The translations under genes were made by a program, and so were the position numbers. A stretch of 64,000 bases of DNA, from contig NZ_JAPSLH010000019.1 of assembly GCF_031180965.1 (NCBI RefSeq), forward strand, positions 1 through 64,000, given 5' to 3'. Positions within the stretch are counted from its first letter, which is position 1, and every line of letters starts with the position of its first letter. The DNA is from Chelativorans sp. GTDB taxonomy: Bacteria; Pseudomonadota; Alphaproteobacteria; Rhizobiales; Rhizobiaceae. The notes under the pieces were generated by a model. It was not told where the DNA came from, did not search any database, and saw only the letters and a list, made by a program, of their open reading frames with translations. Shown here piece by piece: positions 28,113-37,341 of this stretch.

Positions 28113-28840
28113 CCGAATCCGCCAATGTCATTCCCTTCGTCATGGAGGACGGCAGGCCGGAAGAGGGGAGCCGCGGCCCCTCCGGATTTCCCTTTGCCGA
28201 GGCGAAGCGCATGGCCGAAGCGCTGGTCTTCGCGAGCGCCGCGCCGGTCTCCTCCAAGGCACTTGCCGAAAGGCTGCCCGACGGCGTCGACATCGCCGCC
28301 GTCATGGAGGAACTGCGGCGCGACTATGCCCGGCGCGGGGTCAACCTGGTGCGGGTGGAGGATTCCTGGGCCTTCCGGACGGCAGGTGATCTCGCCTTCC
28401 TGTTGAGCCGCGATGCCGTGCAGCAGAAGAAGCTGTCGCGCGCCGCGCTCGAGATGCTCGCCGTGATCGCCTACCACCAGCCCGTCACCCGCGCCGAGAT
28501 CGAGGAGATCCGCGGGGTCGAGACCTCGAAGGGCACGCTCGACCTGCTGCTCGAGACCGGCTGGGTGAAGATCCGCGGCCGGCGCCGCGCACCAGGCCGC
28601 CCGGTGACCTATGGCACGACGACGGAATTCCTGGATCATTTCGGGCTGGAGGAGCTGCGCGACCTACCCGGCATGGACGAGCTCAAGGGCGCAGGCCTCC
28701 TTTCGCCGCGCATGCCGTCCAACTTTTCCATGCCGCAGCCGCCGGCCGACTCCGATACGCTGGCGCCGGACGAGGACGCGCTGACCGACATAGACCTCGA
28801 GGAGCTCGGATTGTTGACACCGCGCGTCGAGGGTGATTGA
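28109..28840 (+). CDS. scpB: Segregation and condensation protein B
   Basis: The 243-residue protein contains two winged-helix domains: AKRMAEALVFASAAPVSSKAL near residue 30, and AALEMLAVIAYHQPVTRAEIEEIRGV with GRPVTYGTTTEFLDHFGL between about 112 and 175. These are signature blocks of ScpB, the dimeric kite subunit of the SMC-ScpAB condensin. The acidic C-terminal tail is variable. It is translationally coupled to scpA. Confidence 0.94.
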   Translation: MTESANVIPFVMEDGRPEEGSRGPSGFPFAEAKRMAEALVFASAAPVSSKALAERLPDGVDIAAVMEELRRDYARRGVNLVRVEDSWAFRTAGDLAFLLSRDAVQQKKLSRAALEMLAVIAYHQPVTRAEIEEIRGVETSKGTLDLLLETGWVKIRGRRRAPGRPVTYGTTTEFLDHFGLEELRDLPGMDELKGAGLLSPRMPSNFSMPQPPADSDTLAPDEDALTDIDLEELGLLTPRVEGD

Positions 28841-28917
28841 CGGCGCTGTGCGCGATGACCAGCGCCTGAGAACAGGCCGCTGGCCAGCTTTCGGCGCGAG
28901 CCCGGAGTTTGCGTGAT

Positions 28918-30021
28918 ATGAGCGAGGCAGTCGAAAAACCGGCACGCGTCACGGCCGGAGTAACCTTCGCCGCGCGCCTCACCTTCGAGCGAATCAGCCA
29001 CCGCTTCACGCCCGACCGGGCGACGCTCGACGAGGTGACCCTTTCGGCGGAGCCTGGCGAGGTGCTGTGCCTTCTGGGGCCGTCCGGCTCCGGCAAGACC
29101 ACACTTCTGCGGATCGCCGCCGGCATCGAGAGCCAGACTGCCGGACGCGTGCTCCTCAACGACCGGGAAATCGCCGGACCGAATGTCTTCCTGCCGCCGG
29201 AGGAACGCTCAATAGGCCTGGTGTTCCAGGATTTCGCTCTGTTCCCGCACCTCACGATCCTGGAAAATGTCCGTTTCGGACTCACCGCGCTTTCCCGCGA
29301 CGAGGCCAAGCGCGAGGCGATGATCGCGCTCACCCGCGTCGGGCTCGAGCGCCACGCCTCGGCCTATCCGCATGTGCTTTCGGGCGGCGAGCAGCAGCGC
29401 GTCGCGCTTGCCCGTGCGCTCGCGCCGCGCCCGGCCGTGCTTCTGATGGACGAGCCCTTTTCCGGCCTCGATTCACGGCTAAAGGACAGCGTGCGCGCAG
29501 AAACGCTCGCCATTTTGCGTCAGAGCCGGGCGACGGCGATCGTCGTTACCCATGACGCGGAGGAGGCGATGCGCATGGGCGACCGCATCGCGCTCTTGCA
29601 GGGCGGGCGGCTGGTGCAGGCAGGCACCGCGGAGGAGCTCTACCTTAGACCGGCGGACCTTTTCGTCGCCGGCTTCTTCTCCGAGCTCAACCTGTTCGAC
29701 ACCCGCGTGGCCAACGGGATAGCGGACACCCCTGTCGGCCGCTTCGCGGCGCCCGGGCGGATGGACGGCGACGCGGTGACAGTGGCGGTGCGGCTGGCCG
29801 GCTTGGAAGTGGCGGAAACGCCCGGATCCGTGGAGGCGAGGGTGGTGTCGCGCCGCTTCCTCGGTGTCGCGGAACTTCTGGAGCTGGGCGTGCCGGGGGC
29901 GGAGGAGCATGTGCGGGCGCGCATACGCGCAGGCTCGCTTCCGCCGGGGGCGCGCGACATATGGCTCAATGTTCGCCCGGACGACGTTCTAGTGTTTGAA
30001 AGACGGCGCGAAACCGCATAA
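28918..30021 (+). CDS. Orphan ABC transporter ATP-binding protein (FbpC/PotA-like)
   Basis: The 367-residue ATPase has Walker A GPSGSGKTT near residue 60, Q-loop FQDFALFPHLT, signature LSGGEQQRVALARAL around 162, Walker B LLMDEPFSGLD and the H-loop VVTHDAEEAMRMGDR. A C-terminal extension of about 125 residues resembles the TOBE-like regulatory domain of iron(III)/polyamine importers. No permease or binding protein is adjacent. The ATG at 28918 has GGAG ten bases before it. It stands between scpB and tatA, where I would expect direct adjacency in rhizobia, so it may be an insertion into a conserved block. Confidence 0.88.
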   Translation: MSEAVEKPARVTAGVTFAARLTFERISHRFTPDRATLDEVTLSAEPGEVLCLLGPSGSGKTTLLRIAAGIESQTAGRVLLNDREIAGPNVFLPPEERSIGLVFQDFALFPHLTILENVRFGLTALSRDEAKREAMIALTRVGLERHASAYPHVLSGGEQQRVALARALAPRPAVLLMDEPFSGLDSRLKDSVRAETLAILRQSRATAIVVTHDAEEAMRMGDRIALLQGGRLVQAGTAEELYLRPADLFVAGFFSELNLFDTRVANGIADTPVGRFAAPGRMDGDAVTVAVRLAGLEVAETPGSVEARVVSRRFLGVAELLELGVPGAEEHVRARIRAGSLPPGARDIWLNVRPDDVLVFERRRETA

Positions 30022-30060
30022 ATCAGGTAACGACCTCGCAATCAGGCAAAGAGATCAACT

Positions 30061-30276
30061 ATGGGTTCCTTCTCGATCTGGCACTGGCTCATCGTGCTCG
30101 TGGTGGTGCTGCTTCTGTTCGGCCGCGGCAAAATCCCCGAGCTGATGGGCGACATGGCCAAGGGCATCAAGAATTTCCGCAAGGGAATGACGGACGAGGC
30201 CGACGAGGCCAAGACGGTGGAGCACCGCGCCGACGAGCCGGTCGCCGACGTCAAGCAGAAGGCGAGCAAGTCCTAA
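30061..30276 (+). CDS. tatA: Twin-arginine translocase subunit TatA
   Basis: A 71-residue protein with one N-terminal membrane helix ([17 protein letters not shown]), the conserved [23 protein letters not shown] amphipathic helix and a charged tail. TatA oligomers form the pore of the Tat export system for folded proteins. tatB follows after 37 bases and tatC overlaps tatB, giving the usual tatABC operon. Confidence 0.95.
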   Translation: MGSFSIWHWLIVLVVVLLLFGRGKIPELMGDMAKGIKNFRKGMTDEADEAKTVEHRADEPVADVKQKASKS

Positions 30277-30313
30277 GCCCTCCGCGCTTCCGGCTTCTTC
30301 GGAATAAAAGACG

Positions 30314-30877
30314 ATGCTCGAGCTCGGCTGGTCCGAAATTCTTGTCATTGCGATCGTGCTGATCGTCGTGGTCGGGCCCAAGGACCTGCCGCGCGTTCTG
30401 CGCAGCTTTGGCCGCACGACGGCGAAGATGCGGACCATGGCCGGCGATTTCCGCCGCCAGTTCGACGAGGCGCTGCGCGAGGCGGAACTGGAAGACGTGA
30501 AAGGACTGGCGCAGGACCTGAAGAAATTTGATCCGCGCTCGGAGATCAGGAAGCATCTGACCCCGTTGGAGCAGGCGGGCAGGGACATACAGAGCGGGTT
30601 GAATGAGGCTGCAAGGCCGAAGCCGCTCGCCGACAGCACGCCGGCGGCCGATCCGGTCCCCGCAGAGCCGCTGAAGAACGGCGCGGCCAACCTGCCGGGC
30701 GAAGCGCCTGCGGCCGTCGCCGCCGCCCCGGCCGTTTCGGCACCCGCGCCCGATCCGGCGCGTAAAGCCGCGGCAAGACCGGCAGCGGCGAAGAAGGGTT
30801 CCCCCGCCAGGACGGCAGCAAAGGTTGCGGAAAAGCCCGCTCCGCGCCGGAAGAAGACAGCAGGAACCGCCCCGTGA
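30314..30877 (+). CDS. tatB: Twin-arginine translocase subunit TatB
   Basis: The 187-residue protein starts MLELGWSEILVIAIVLIVVVGPKDLPRVLRSFGR, the TatB membrane helix with the helix-breaking GPKDLP hinge. An amphipathic helix and a long Ala/Pro/Lys-rich tail follow (about residues 95-187), as in other alphaproteobacteria. TatB forms the twin-arginine receptor with TatC. Its TGA overlaps the tatC GTG start. Confidence 0.94.
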   Translation: MLELGWSEILVIAIVLIVVVGPKDLPRVLRSFGRTTAKMRTMAGDFRRQFDEALREAELEDVKGLAQDLKKFDPRSEIRKHLTPLEQAGRDIQSGLNEAARPKPLADSTPAADPVPAEPLKNGAANLPGEAPAAVAAAPAVSAPAPDPARKAAARPAAAKKGSPARTAAKVAEKPAPRRKKTAGTAP

Positions 30878-31743
30878 GCGCCGCGGAAGATGACGAGGTG
30901 GAAAAGTCCTCGGCGCCGCTCATCGAGCACCTGATCGAGCTGCGCTCGCGCCTGATCTGGGCGATCGGCGCGTTTTTCATCGCCTTCCTCATCTGCTTCT
31001 TCTTCGCCAAGGAAATCTTTAATTTCCTCGTGGTGCCCTTCCAGTGGGCGAGCCGCTGGGCGGGGCTCAATTCCGAGCAGGTCGACCTGATTTACACGGC
31101 GCCGCAGGAATTCTTCTTCACCCAGATCAAGCTTGCGATGTTCGGCGGGCTGGTGCTCGCCTTCCCGATGATCGCCATGCAGGTCTACAAATTCGTGGCG
31201 CCGGGGCTTTACCGCAACGAGCGGCGGGCATTCCTGCCCTTCCTCATCGCCTCACCCATCTTGTTCCTTATCGGCGGGGCGCTCGTCTATTTCTTCTTCA
31301 CGCCCATGGTGATGTGGTTCTTCCTGTCCATGCAGCAGGTGGGGCCGGACGCCGAGGTCCAGATCTCACTATTGCCGCGCGTGTCGGAGTATCTCGGGCT
31401 CATCATGACCCTGATCCTGTCCTTCGGGCTGGTCTTCCAGCTGCCCGTCGTGACGACGCTGATGGCGCGTGTGGGCCTTCTGTCCTCGCACGCGCTGGTC
31501 GACAAGCGCAAGGTGGCCATCGTGGCGGCCTTCGTGGTGGCGGCCGTGCTGACGCCGCCGGACCCGATCAGCCAGATCGGTCTTGCGCTTCCAACCATCC
31601 TTCTCTACGAGGTCTCCATCTGGAGCGCCCGGATGGTGGAGCGCAAACGCGAGGAAGAACGGCGGGCAGCCGAGGCGGCGGAAGCCGCTGAAAAGGACGC
31701 GCCGGCTCCCGCGGATGCCGGGACGAACGCAGGCCCGGCCTGA
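30874..31743 (+). CDS. tatC: Twin-arginine translocase subunit TatC
   Basis: The 289-residue protein has six membrane helices. The N-terminal signal-recognition block PLIEHLIELRSRLIWA (about 14-29) and the APQEFFFTQIKLAMFGGLVLAFP block near residue 72 are TatC hallmarks. The C-terminus is a charged Ala/Glu-rich tail. The GTG start overlaps the tatB stop (GTGA), giving translational coupling. serS follows after 60 bases. Confidence 0.95.
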   Translation: MSAAEDDEVEKSSAPLIEHLIELRSRLIWAIGAFFIAFLICFFFAKEIFNFLVVPFQWASRWAGLNSEQVDLIYTAPQEFFFTQIKLAMFGGLVLAFPMIAMQVYKFVAPGLYRNERRAFLPFLIASPILFLIGGALVYFFFTPMVMWFFLSMQQVGPDAEVQISLLPRVSEYLGLIMTLILSFGLVFQLPVVTTLMARVGLLSSHALVDKRKVAIVAAFVVAAVLTPPDPISQIGLALPTILLYEVSIWSARMVERKREEERRAAEAAEAAEKDAPAPADAGTNAGPA

Positions 31744-31803
31744 TCTCCTCGGCTTGAGCTTCCTTTCAGGGCGTCGAAGTCTTTCCATGCCCGGACCCTA
31801 GCC

Positions 31804-33102
31804 ATGCTCGACATCAGATGGATTCGCGACAATCCCGAAGCCCTTGTGCTTGCGTTGAAAAAGCGCGGCCAGGACGAGGGGGAGGCGCGATCCGCAGTCG
31901 AGGCTGTGATTTCCGCCGACGAGGCGCGGCGCACGCATCTGACCCAGCTCCAGGAGGCGCAGGAGCGCCGCAATGCCGCCTCGAAGGAGATCGGCAATGC
32001 CATGGGCGCGGGCGACAAGGCGACGGCCGAAAGGCTGAAGGCCGAAGTGGCCGAACTCAAGGGCTTCATCCAGGACGGCGAGGCCAAGGAGCGCGAGCTC
32101 GACGAGACGTTGCGCGATCTCCTGGCGCGCCTTCCCAACACGCCGCTCGACGACGTGCCGGTGGGCGCGGACGAGAGCGGCAATGTGGAAGTCCGCAAGG
32201 TGGGGGAAGCCAAGTTGCCCAACTGGGCCAGGGAGCATTTCGAAATCGGCGAGGCGCTCGGCGTCATGGATTTCGAACGCGCCGCAAAGCTTTCCGGCGC
32301 GCGCTTCACCGTGCTTTCCGGCCAGCTCGCGCGGCTGGAACGCGCACTCGGCCAGTTCATGCTCGACCTGCACACGACCGAGCACGGCTACACAGAAGTG
32401 CAGCCGCCACTGATCGTCCGAGAAGAGGTGCTCTTCGGGACGGGACAGCTGCCGAAATTCGAGGAGGACCAGTTCCGCACCACGGATGGCCGCTGGCTCA
32501 TCCCTACCGCCGAGGTGCCGCTCACCAATCTGGTGCGCGAGGAAATCCTCGATGCGGAAAAACTGCCGCTGCGCTTCACTGCGCTCACCCCATGCTTCCG
32601 CTCGGAGGCAGGGTCGGCGGGCCGCGACACGCGCGGCATGCTGCGCCAGCACCAGTTCTACAAGGTGGAGCTGGTGTCGATCACCAATGCGGAGAGCTCG
32701 CTCGAGGAGCACGAGCGCATGACGGCCTGCGCCGAGGAGGTCCTGAAGCGGCTCGGCCTACCTTTCCGCACCGTGGTGCTGTGCACCGGCGACATGGGTT
32801 TCGGCGCGCAGAAGACCTACGACATCGAGGTCTGGCTGCCGGGCCAGAAGGCCTATCGCGAGATCTCCTCCTGCTCGGTCTGCGGCGATTTCCAGGCCCG
32901 CCGCATGAATGCGCGCTACCGCGCTGCTGGCGAGAAGCAGCCGCGCTTCGTCCATACGCTCAACGGCTCGGGCGTGGCGGTCGGCCGGGCGCTGATCGCC
33001 GTGATAGAGAACTACCAGGAGGAGGACGGCAGCATTAGCATTCCCGAAATCCTGCAGCCCTATATGGGCGGGCTGAAGAGAATAGAAGCGGTGAGAGGCT
33101 AG
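31804..33102 (+). CDS. serS: Seryl-tRNA synthetase
   Basis: This 432-residue class II synthetase charges tRNA-Ser and tRNA-Sec-type substrates. The N-terminal long coiled-coil arm spans about residues 30-105. Motif 2 is [24 protein letters not shown] near residue 262 and motif 3 is [19 protein letters not shown] near residue 387. Length is normal. The ribosome-binding site is weak. surE starts one base after the stop. Confidence 0.96.
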   Translation: MLDIRWIRDNPEALVLALKKRGQDEGEARSAVEAVISADEARRTHLTQLQEAQERRNAASKEIGNAMGAGDKATAERLKAEVAELKGFIQDGEAKERELDETLRDLLARLPNTPLDDVPVGADESGNVEVRKVGEAKLPNWAREHFEIGEALGVMDFERAAKLSGARFTVLSGQLARLERALGQFMLDLHTTEHGYTEVQPPLIVREEVLFGTGQLPKFEEDQFRTTDGRWLIPTAEVPLTNLVREEILDAEKLPLRFTALTPCFRSEAGSAGRDTRGMLRQHQFYKVELVSITNAESSLEEHERMTACAEEVLKRLGLPFRTVVLCTGDMGFGAQKTYDIEVWLPGQKAYREISSCSVCGDFQARRMNARYRAAGEKQPRFVHTLNGSGVAVGRALIAVIENYQEEDGSISIPEILQPYMGGLKRIEAVRG

Positions 33103-33103
33103 C

Positions 33104-33862
33104 GTGCGCATTCTTCTGACCAATGACGACGGCATCCATGCCGAGGGGCTGGCCGTACTGGAGCGCATCGCAAGGACGCTTTCCGGCGATGTTTGGGTGG
33201 TGGCGCCGGAGACCGATCAGTCGGGCTTCGCCCATTCGCTCTCGCTGTCCGAGCCGCTCCGGATGCGCAAGATTGACGACCGCCACTACGCGCTGCGCGG
33301 CACGCCGACCGACTGCGTGATCATGGGCGTGCGCAAGGTGATGGATGCGCCGCCCGACCTCATCCTTTCCGGCGTCAACAACGGCACCAATATCGCTGAC
33401 GACGTCACCTATTCCGGCACGGTGGCCGGCGCCATGGAGGGCACGCTGCTCGGCATCCGCTCCATCGCGTTCAGCCAGGACTACGATTTCACCGACGACG
33501 TGCGCACGATCCCCTGGGAGACCACCGAGGCCCTGGGGCCGGCGCTCCTGAAGAAATTGGCCGCAACCGAGCTGCCGCAGGGCGTCTTCCTCAATGTGAA
33601 TTTCCCCCGCTGCGCGCCCGAGAAGGTGAAGGGGACCATGGTGACCTCGCAGGGGAAGCTGGTGCACGGGCTCTGGATCGATGAGCGGCGCGACGGCCGG
33701 GGCTTCCCCTATTTCTGGCTGCGCTTCGGCCGCAAGGAATCGGAGGTGCGCGAGGGGACCGACCAGGCCGCAATCCGCGACGGCTATGTCTCGGTGACGC
33801 CGCTCCATCTGGACCTCACCGCGCATGAAGTGCGCGAACGGCTGGCGAAGGCCCTTGCATGA
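33104..33862 (+). CDS. surE: 5'/3'-nucleotidase SurE
   Basis: The 252-residue metal-dependent phosphatase hydrolyses nucleoside monophosphates. The N-terminal [13 protein letters not shown] gives the Asp-Asp metal site, and [25 protein letters not shown] (about residues 87-111) the Asn-containing substrate site. The GTG start lies one base after serS stop. The stop overlaps pcm. The surE-pcm-nlpD order is the same as in enterobacteria. Confidence 0.95.
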   Translation: MRILLTNDDGIHAEGLAVLERIARTLSGDVWVVAPETDQSGFAHSLSLSEPLRMRKIDDRHYALRGTPTDCVIMGVRKVMDAPPDLILSGVNNGTNIADDVTYSGTVAGAMEGTLLGIRSIAFSQDYDFTDDVRTIPWETTEALGPALLKKLAATELPQGVFLNVNFPRCAPEKVKGTMVTSQGKLVHGLWIDERRDGRGFPYFWLRFGRKESEVREGTDQAAIRDGYVSVTPLHLDLTAHEVRERLAKALA

Positions 33863-34509
33863 GCCTTGGTGAGGAGGAGCGCGAGGGCTTCGCCGCCTTC
33901 ATGCTTCGCATGCGCGCGCGCGGCATCGGCTCGAAGGAGCTTTTCGCCGCCATGGAGGCGACGCCGCGGGCAAGCTTCGTGCCGGCGGAGTGGCAGAAAT
34001 GGGTCTGGTCCAATCGGACCGTGCCGATCGAATGCGGCGAGACACTGGAGCCCTGCGACCTGCACGGCGCCGTCCTCCACTGGCTCGACCTCAAGCCCGG
34101 CGTGCGCGTCCTCGAGATCGGCACCGGGTCCGGATACACTTCTGCCGTCATGGCCCGCATGGCCGAGCGCGTGCTGACGCTGGACCGCTACAAGCGGCTC
34201 TGCGAACAGGCCCGCCTCCGCCACGAAGCCTTCGGCCTGTCCAATATCATCGTCCGGCAGGCGGACGGGCTTGAAGGGGCGCCCGAGGGACCCTTCGACC
34301 GGATCGTCGTCTGGGCCGCCTTCGAGGAACTGCCCCGCCGCTTCGTCGACTTCCTTGCGAGCGGAGGCGTCATGATCGCGCCGCTCGGGCCGCCGGAAGA
34401 CGAGCAGACCATGGTCCGGTTCACCAAGATCGGCAGCCGCTTCGAACGGATGGACCTTGAAGCGGTGCGCCTGCAGCCGCTGACGAAGGGCGTAGCGCTC
34501 GCCCTCTGA
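33859..34509 (+). CDS. pcm: Protein-L-isoaspartate O-methyltransferase
   Basis: The 216-residue S-adenosylmethionine-dependent enzyme methylates isoaspartyl residues in aged proteins to start their repair. The SAM-binding motif I is [16 protein letters not shown] near residue 83. The upstream PCMT block [26 protein letters not shown] fits, though the canonical Pro-Ile-Gly/Gly-Gln-Thr-Ile-Ser is altered. The ATG overlaps the surE stop. Confidence 0.92.
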   Translation: MSLGEEEREGFAAFMLRMRARGIGSKELFAAMEATPRASFVPAEWQKWVWSNRTVPIECGETLEPCDLHGAVLHWLDLKPGVRVLEIGTGSGYTSAVMARMAERVLTLDRYKRLCEQARLRHEAFGLSNIIVRQADGLEGAPEGPFDRIVVWAAFEELPRRFVDFLASGGVMIAPLGPPEDEQTMVRFTKIGSRFERMDLEAVRLQPLTKGVALAL

Positions 34510-34528
34510 CCCGCCGGCCGCGTTAAAT

Positions 34529-34588
34529 TTCCCGCCCGTTCCAGAGCTTAACCGCCCAGTAAGATTAACAGGCTCTAATGGGCGGGAA
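34529..34588 (+). promoter_or_regulatory. Long hairpin in the leader of the nlpD-like gene
   Basis: Outer arms TTCCCGCCC (34529-34537) and GGGCGGGAA (34580-34588) are perfect complements. Inside them AGAGC (34543-34547) pairs with GCTCT (34572-34576), and TTAA (34548-34551) pairs with TTAA (34565-34568). An ATG at 34578 would be partly buried in the stem, so the downstream ATGs are more likely starts. It may be an RNA regulator or an attenuating terminator between pcm and the lipoprotein gene. Confidence 0.5.
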
Positions 34589-34616
34589 TAATAATCAGGA
34601 ATGCGCGGGTAGCCTC

Positions 34617-35831
34617 ATGTTTATGGGAATGACGCAACGGCACAGGGCATCGCTGGCGAGGGGCGCAGCGGTTCTCCTGATTGGCGGGCTGGCGGCCGGT
34701 TGCAGCGCCGCAAACCTGACCGACGGCCTGGCCACGGGCTCGACGGCGCCCGTGACCGTCGCGCAGGCGAATCAGCCCTATCCCGGGGACCAGCGGGTGG
34801 TGCGGCCAAAGGCGGATGTGGGCGGCGGCGGGATCCTGCGCAGATTCGCGCCGGCATCCTCGCTTCCAGCGCCATCCGCGCCGAGCTATACGGCCCCGGT
34901 CAGCAGCGCTCCCGTACCAAGCGTCTCCTCCTCGCCGCTGCCGGCGCCGGGCAGCGCCCAGCCTTCGGCGGCCGCATCGTCGGCGCCAATCGCTCCCGCA
35001 CCGGTGGCCTCCGCTCCGAAGCCGCAGCCGGCAAGCCAGAGCCACGCCGCCGCCTCTTCGTCCGCCGGCACCTATACGGTCGCCTCGGGCGATACGCTCT
35101 ACGGCATTGCACGCAGGACCGGCGCAAGCGTCACCGCCATCAAGCAGGCGAACGCGCTTCCCGCCGACGGCTCGATCCGCATCGGGCAGCGTCTCACCAT
35201 ACCCGGAGCGGCCACCCTCGCATCCGCGACACCCGCGAAGAAGGCCGCCGACCCGGTAACGACCGGTACGGCCGTGCGGCCCTCCAGCAAGCCGGCCGCG
35301 CCGAAAACAACCACGGTTGCCGCGACCGCCAAGCCGACACCGGCGGCCGAGGAGGCGCCGAAGGTCGCCGCCTATACGCCGCCAACCGAATCGCGGCCGA
35401 AGGCAGTCGAGGCGGTGGACCAGACGGAGGTCGCCGCGGTCGCGCCCGAATCTACCGGCGTGGGGCGCCTGCGCTGGCCGGCGCAGGGGCGCGTCGTCAG
35501 CAATTTCGGCAGCAATGGCGGACGCCGCAGCGACGGCATCGACATCGCCGTACCCGAGGGTACGCCGATCCATGCGGCTGAGAATGGCGTCGTCATCTAT
35601 GCGGGCGACGGCCTGAAGGGCTTCGGCAACACGGTGCTGGTGCGCCATGAGGACGGTCTCGTCACCGTCTACGGCCACGCTTCGGAGGTGAAGGTCAAGC
35701 GCGGCGAGAAGGTGCGGCGCGGGCAGGAGATCGCCACATCCGGCATGACGGGCGACGCCGACCGGCCGAAGCTCCACTTCGAGGTCCGCAAGGGCACGAA
35801 TCCGGTCGACCCGATGACCTATCTTCGCTGA
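34617..35831 (+). CDS. nlpD: NlpD-type lipoprotein: LysM plus degenerate LytM/M23 domain
   Basis: About 404 residues. A lipobox (LIGGLAAGC, Cys29) marks it as a lipoprotein. A Ser/Pro/Ala-rich spacer leads to one LysM domain (TYTVASGDTLYGIARRTGAS, about 145-190) and a C-terminal LytM/M23 domain (about 280-404). Two zinc ligands are missing: the first His is Ser in SDGIDIAVP, and the HxH pair is KLHFEVR. It should therefore activate amidases, as E. coli NlpD and EnvC do, rather than cut peptidoglycan. Its place after surE-pcm agrees. Several in-frame ATGs compete (34578, 34617, 34623, 34629). Confidence 0.88.
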   Translation: MFMGMTQRHRASLARGAAVLLIGGLAAGCSAANLTDGLATGSTAPVTVAQANQPYPGDQRVVRPKADVGGGGILRRFAPASSLPAPSAPSYTAPVSSAPVPSVSSSPLPAPGSAQPSAAASSAPIAPAPVASAPKPQPASQSHAAASSSAGTYTVASGDTLYGIARRTGASVTAIKQANALPADGSIRIGQRLTIPGAATLASATPAKKAADPVTTGTAVRPSSKPAAPKTTTVAATAKPTPAAEEAPKVAAYTPPTESRPKAVEAVDQTEVAAVAPESTGVGRLRWPAQGRVVSNFGSNGGRRSDGIDIAVPEGTPIHAAENGVVIYAGDGLKGFGNTVLVRHEDGLVTVYGHASEVKVKRGEKVRRGQEIATSGMTGDADRPKLHFEVRKGTNPVDPMTYLR

Positions 35832-35877
35832 GGCGCGACCAAGCTTTGCAGAGGCGCGACGGGTGATTCCGCCGCGC

Positions 35878-36756
35878 TTATGCCTTCAGCGCCTGCCCCA
35901 GGCGGCCGGCCAGATCCTGGACGAACTGCCAGGCGACGCGACCCGAACGGCTGCCGCGCGTCGTCGCCCATTCCAGCGCTTCCGCCCGCAGCGTCTCCGG
36001 ATCGACGCGCAGATCGTGATATCCGACATAGCCCTCGATCATGGCGAGATATTCGTCCTGCGAGCATTTATGAAAACCGAGCCATAGGCCAAAACGGTCC
36101 GACAGCGAAACCTTCTCCTCCACCGCTTCGGACGGATTGATGGCGGTGGAGCGTTCGTTCTCGATCATGTCGCGCGGCAGGAGATGGCGGCGGTTGGAGG
36201 TGGCGTAGAGAATCACATTCTCCGGCCGGCCCTCGACGCCGCCCTCAAGCGCGGCCTTCAGCGACTTGTACGACGTGTCGTCGTGGTCGAAGGACAGGTC
36301 GTCACAGAAGAGGATGAAGCGGTGGGGCGCCGGCCGCAGCAGGCCCATCAGCCTTGGCAGGCTCTCGATGTCCTCCCGGTGGATCTCCACCAGCTTCAGC
36401 GCGGGTTCCGCAGCCTTGCCGGCGCGATTGATCTGGGCATGCACCGCCTTCACGAGCGACGACTTGCCCATGCCGCGAGCGCCCCAAAGGAGGGCATTGT
36501 TGGCGGGCAGGCCTGCGGCAAAGCGGCGCGTGTTGTCGAGCAGGATGTCGCGCACGCGATCAACGCCCTTGATGAGCGCAAGGTCGACGCGGTTGACGCG
36601 CGCCACCGGCAGCAAGCATCCGGTCTCCGCCTGCCACACGAAGCACTCCGCCGCGTCGAAACGCGGCTCCGGCGGCGGGGGCGGGGCCATGCGCGAGACG
36701 GCTTCGATCAACCGGTCGAGCTTTTCGTTCAGCGCTTCGATCGCCTTGTCCGCCAT
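35878..36756 (-). CDS. DUF815 family AAA+ ATPase
   Basis: The 292-residue protein has Walker A GARGMGKSSLVKAVHAQ near residue 88, Walker B-like FILFCDDLSFDHDD around 145 and the SNRRHLLPRDMIENE sensor block near 187. These are features of the DUF815 ATPase family, whose biological role is not established. The N-terminal 30 residues form a predicted coiled coil with a Pro-run. The ATG at 36756 is chosen because AGGTGTGA precedes it; longer versions read through the intergenic spacer. It is convergent with nlpD and divergent from yajC. Confidence 0.85.
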   Translation of the reverse strand: MADKAIEALNEKLDRLIEAVSRMAPPPPPEPRFDAAECFVWQAETGCLLPVARVNRVDLALIKGVDRVRDILLDNTRRFAAGLPANNALLWGARGMGKSSLVKAVHAQINRAGKAAEPALKLVEIHREDIESLPRLMGLLRPAPHRFILFCDDLSFDHDDTSYKSLKAALEGGVEGRPENVILYATSNRRHLLPRDMIENERSTAINPSEAVEEKVSLSDRFGLWLGFHKCSQDEYLAMIEGYVGYHDLRVDPETLRAEALEWATTRGSRSGRVAWQFVQDLAGRLGQALKA

Positions 36757-36951
36757 TGCCGTCACACCTAGAAGAGGAGTACCGTACGGTACGGTTCTCC
36801 CACAGGTACCAGGGATTTGCAAGCCGGCGAGCGGGCACGGATGCCAAAGCGCGACCGAGTTTCGCGGGCGGTTGCAAAGAAGGGGCGAACATCTATATTC
36901 CGCGCAGTTTTTTCCGGCTGGCGCGTCAGCCTTCCACCTCAGGAGTTCTTC

Positions 36952-37290
36952 ATGTTTGTGACACCGGCATATGCCCAGGGGGGGGCGGGCGCACCGGACA
37001 TGCTGGTCAGCATTCTGCCCTTTGTGCTGATCTTCGTGATCATGTATTTTCTCATTATCCGGCCGCAGCGCCAGCAGATGAAGAAGCGAGCCGAGATGCT
37101 TGCGAATGTGCGCCGCGGAGATACGGTCGTGACCGGTGGCGGCCTCGTCGGCAAGGTGACCAAGGTCATCAACGACCAGGAGCTCGAGATCGACCTTGGC
37201 GGCGGTACAAAGGTGACGGCCGTCCGTGCCATGCTGGCTGATGTGCGCGTGAAGGGCGAACCGGCTCCGGCGGAGAAGGCTGCCAAATAG
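36952..37290 (+). CDS. yajC: Preprotein translocase subunit YajC
   Basis: A 112-residue protein with an N-terminal hydrophobic segment (SILPFVLIFVIMYFLIIRPQ) and the diagnostic RPQRQQMKKRAEM followed by GDTVVTGGGLVGKVTKV. YajC joins SecDF in the holotranslocon. CAGGAG precedes the ATG by six bases. secDF follows after 51 bases. Confidence 0.94.
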   Translation: MFVTPAYAQGGAGAPDMLVSILPFVLIFVIMYFLIIRPQRQQMKKRAEMLANVRRGDTVVTGGGLVGKVTKVINDQELEIDLGGGTKVTAVRAMLADVRVKGEPAPAEKAAK

Positions 37291-37341
37291 CGCATCAAGC
37301 GCATCCGCGGCCGGGGCGGCGGCCTGAACACAAGAGATACG

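Noticed and set aside
34578-34616. Extending the nlpD-like protein to ATG 34578
   Set aside because: This start codon is at the base of a strong hairpin and has a poor ribosome-binding site; later ATGs give a normal lipoprotein signal.
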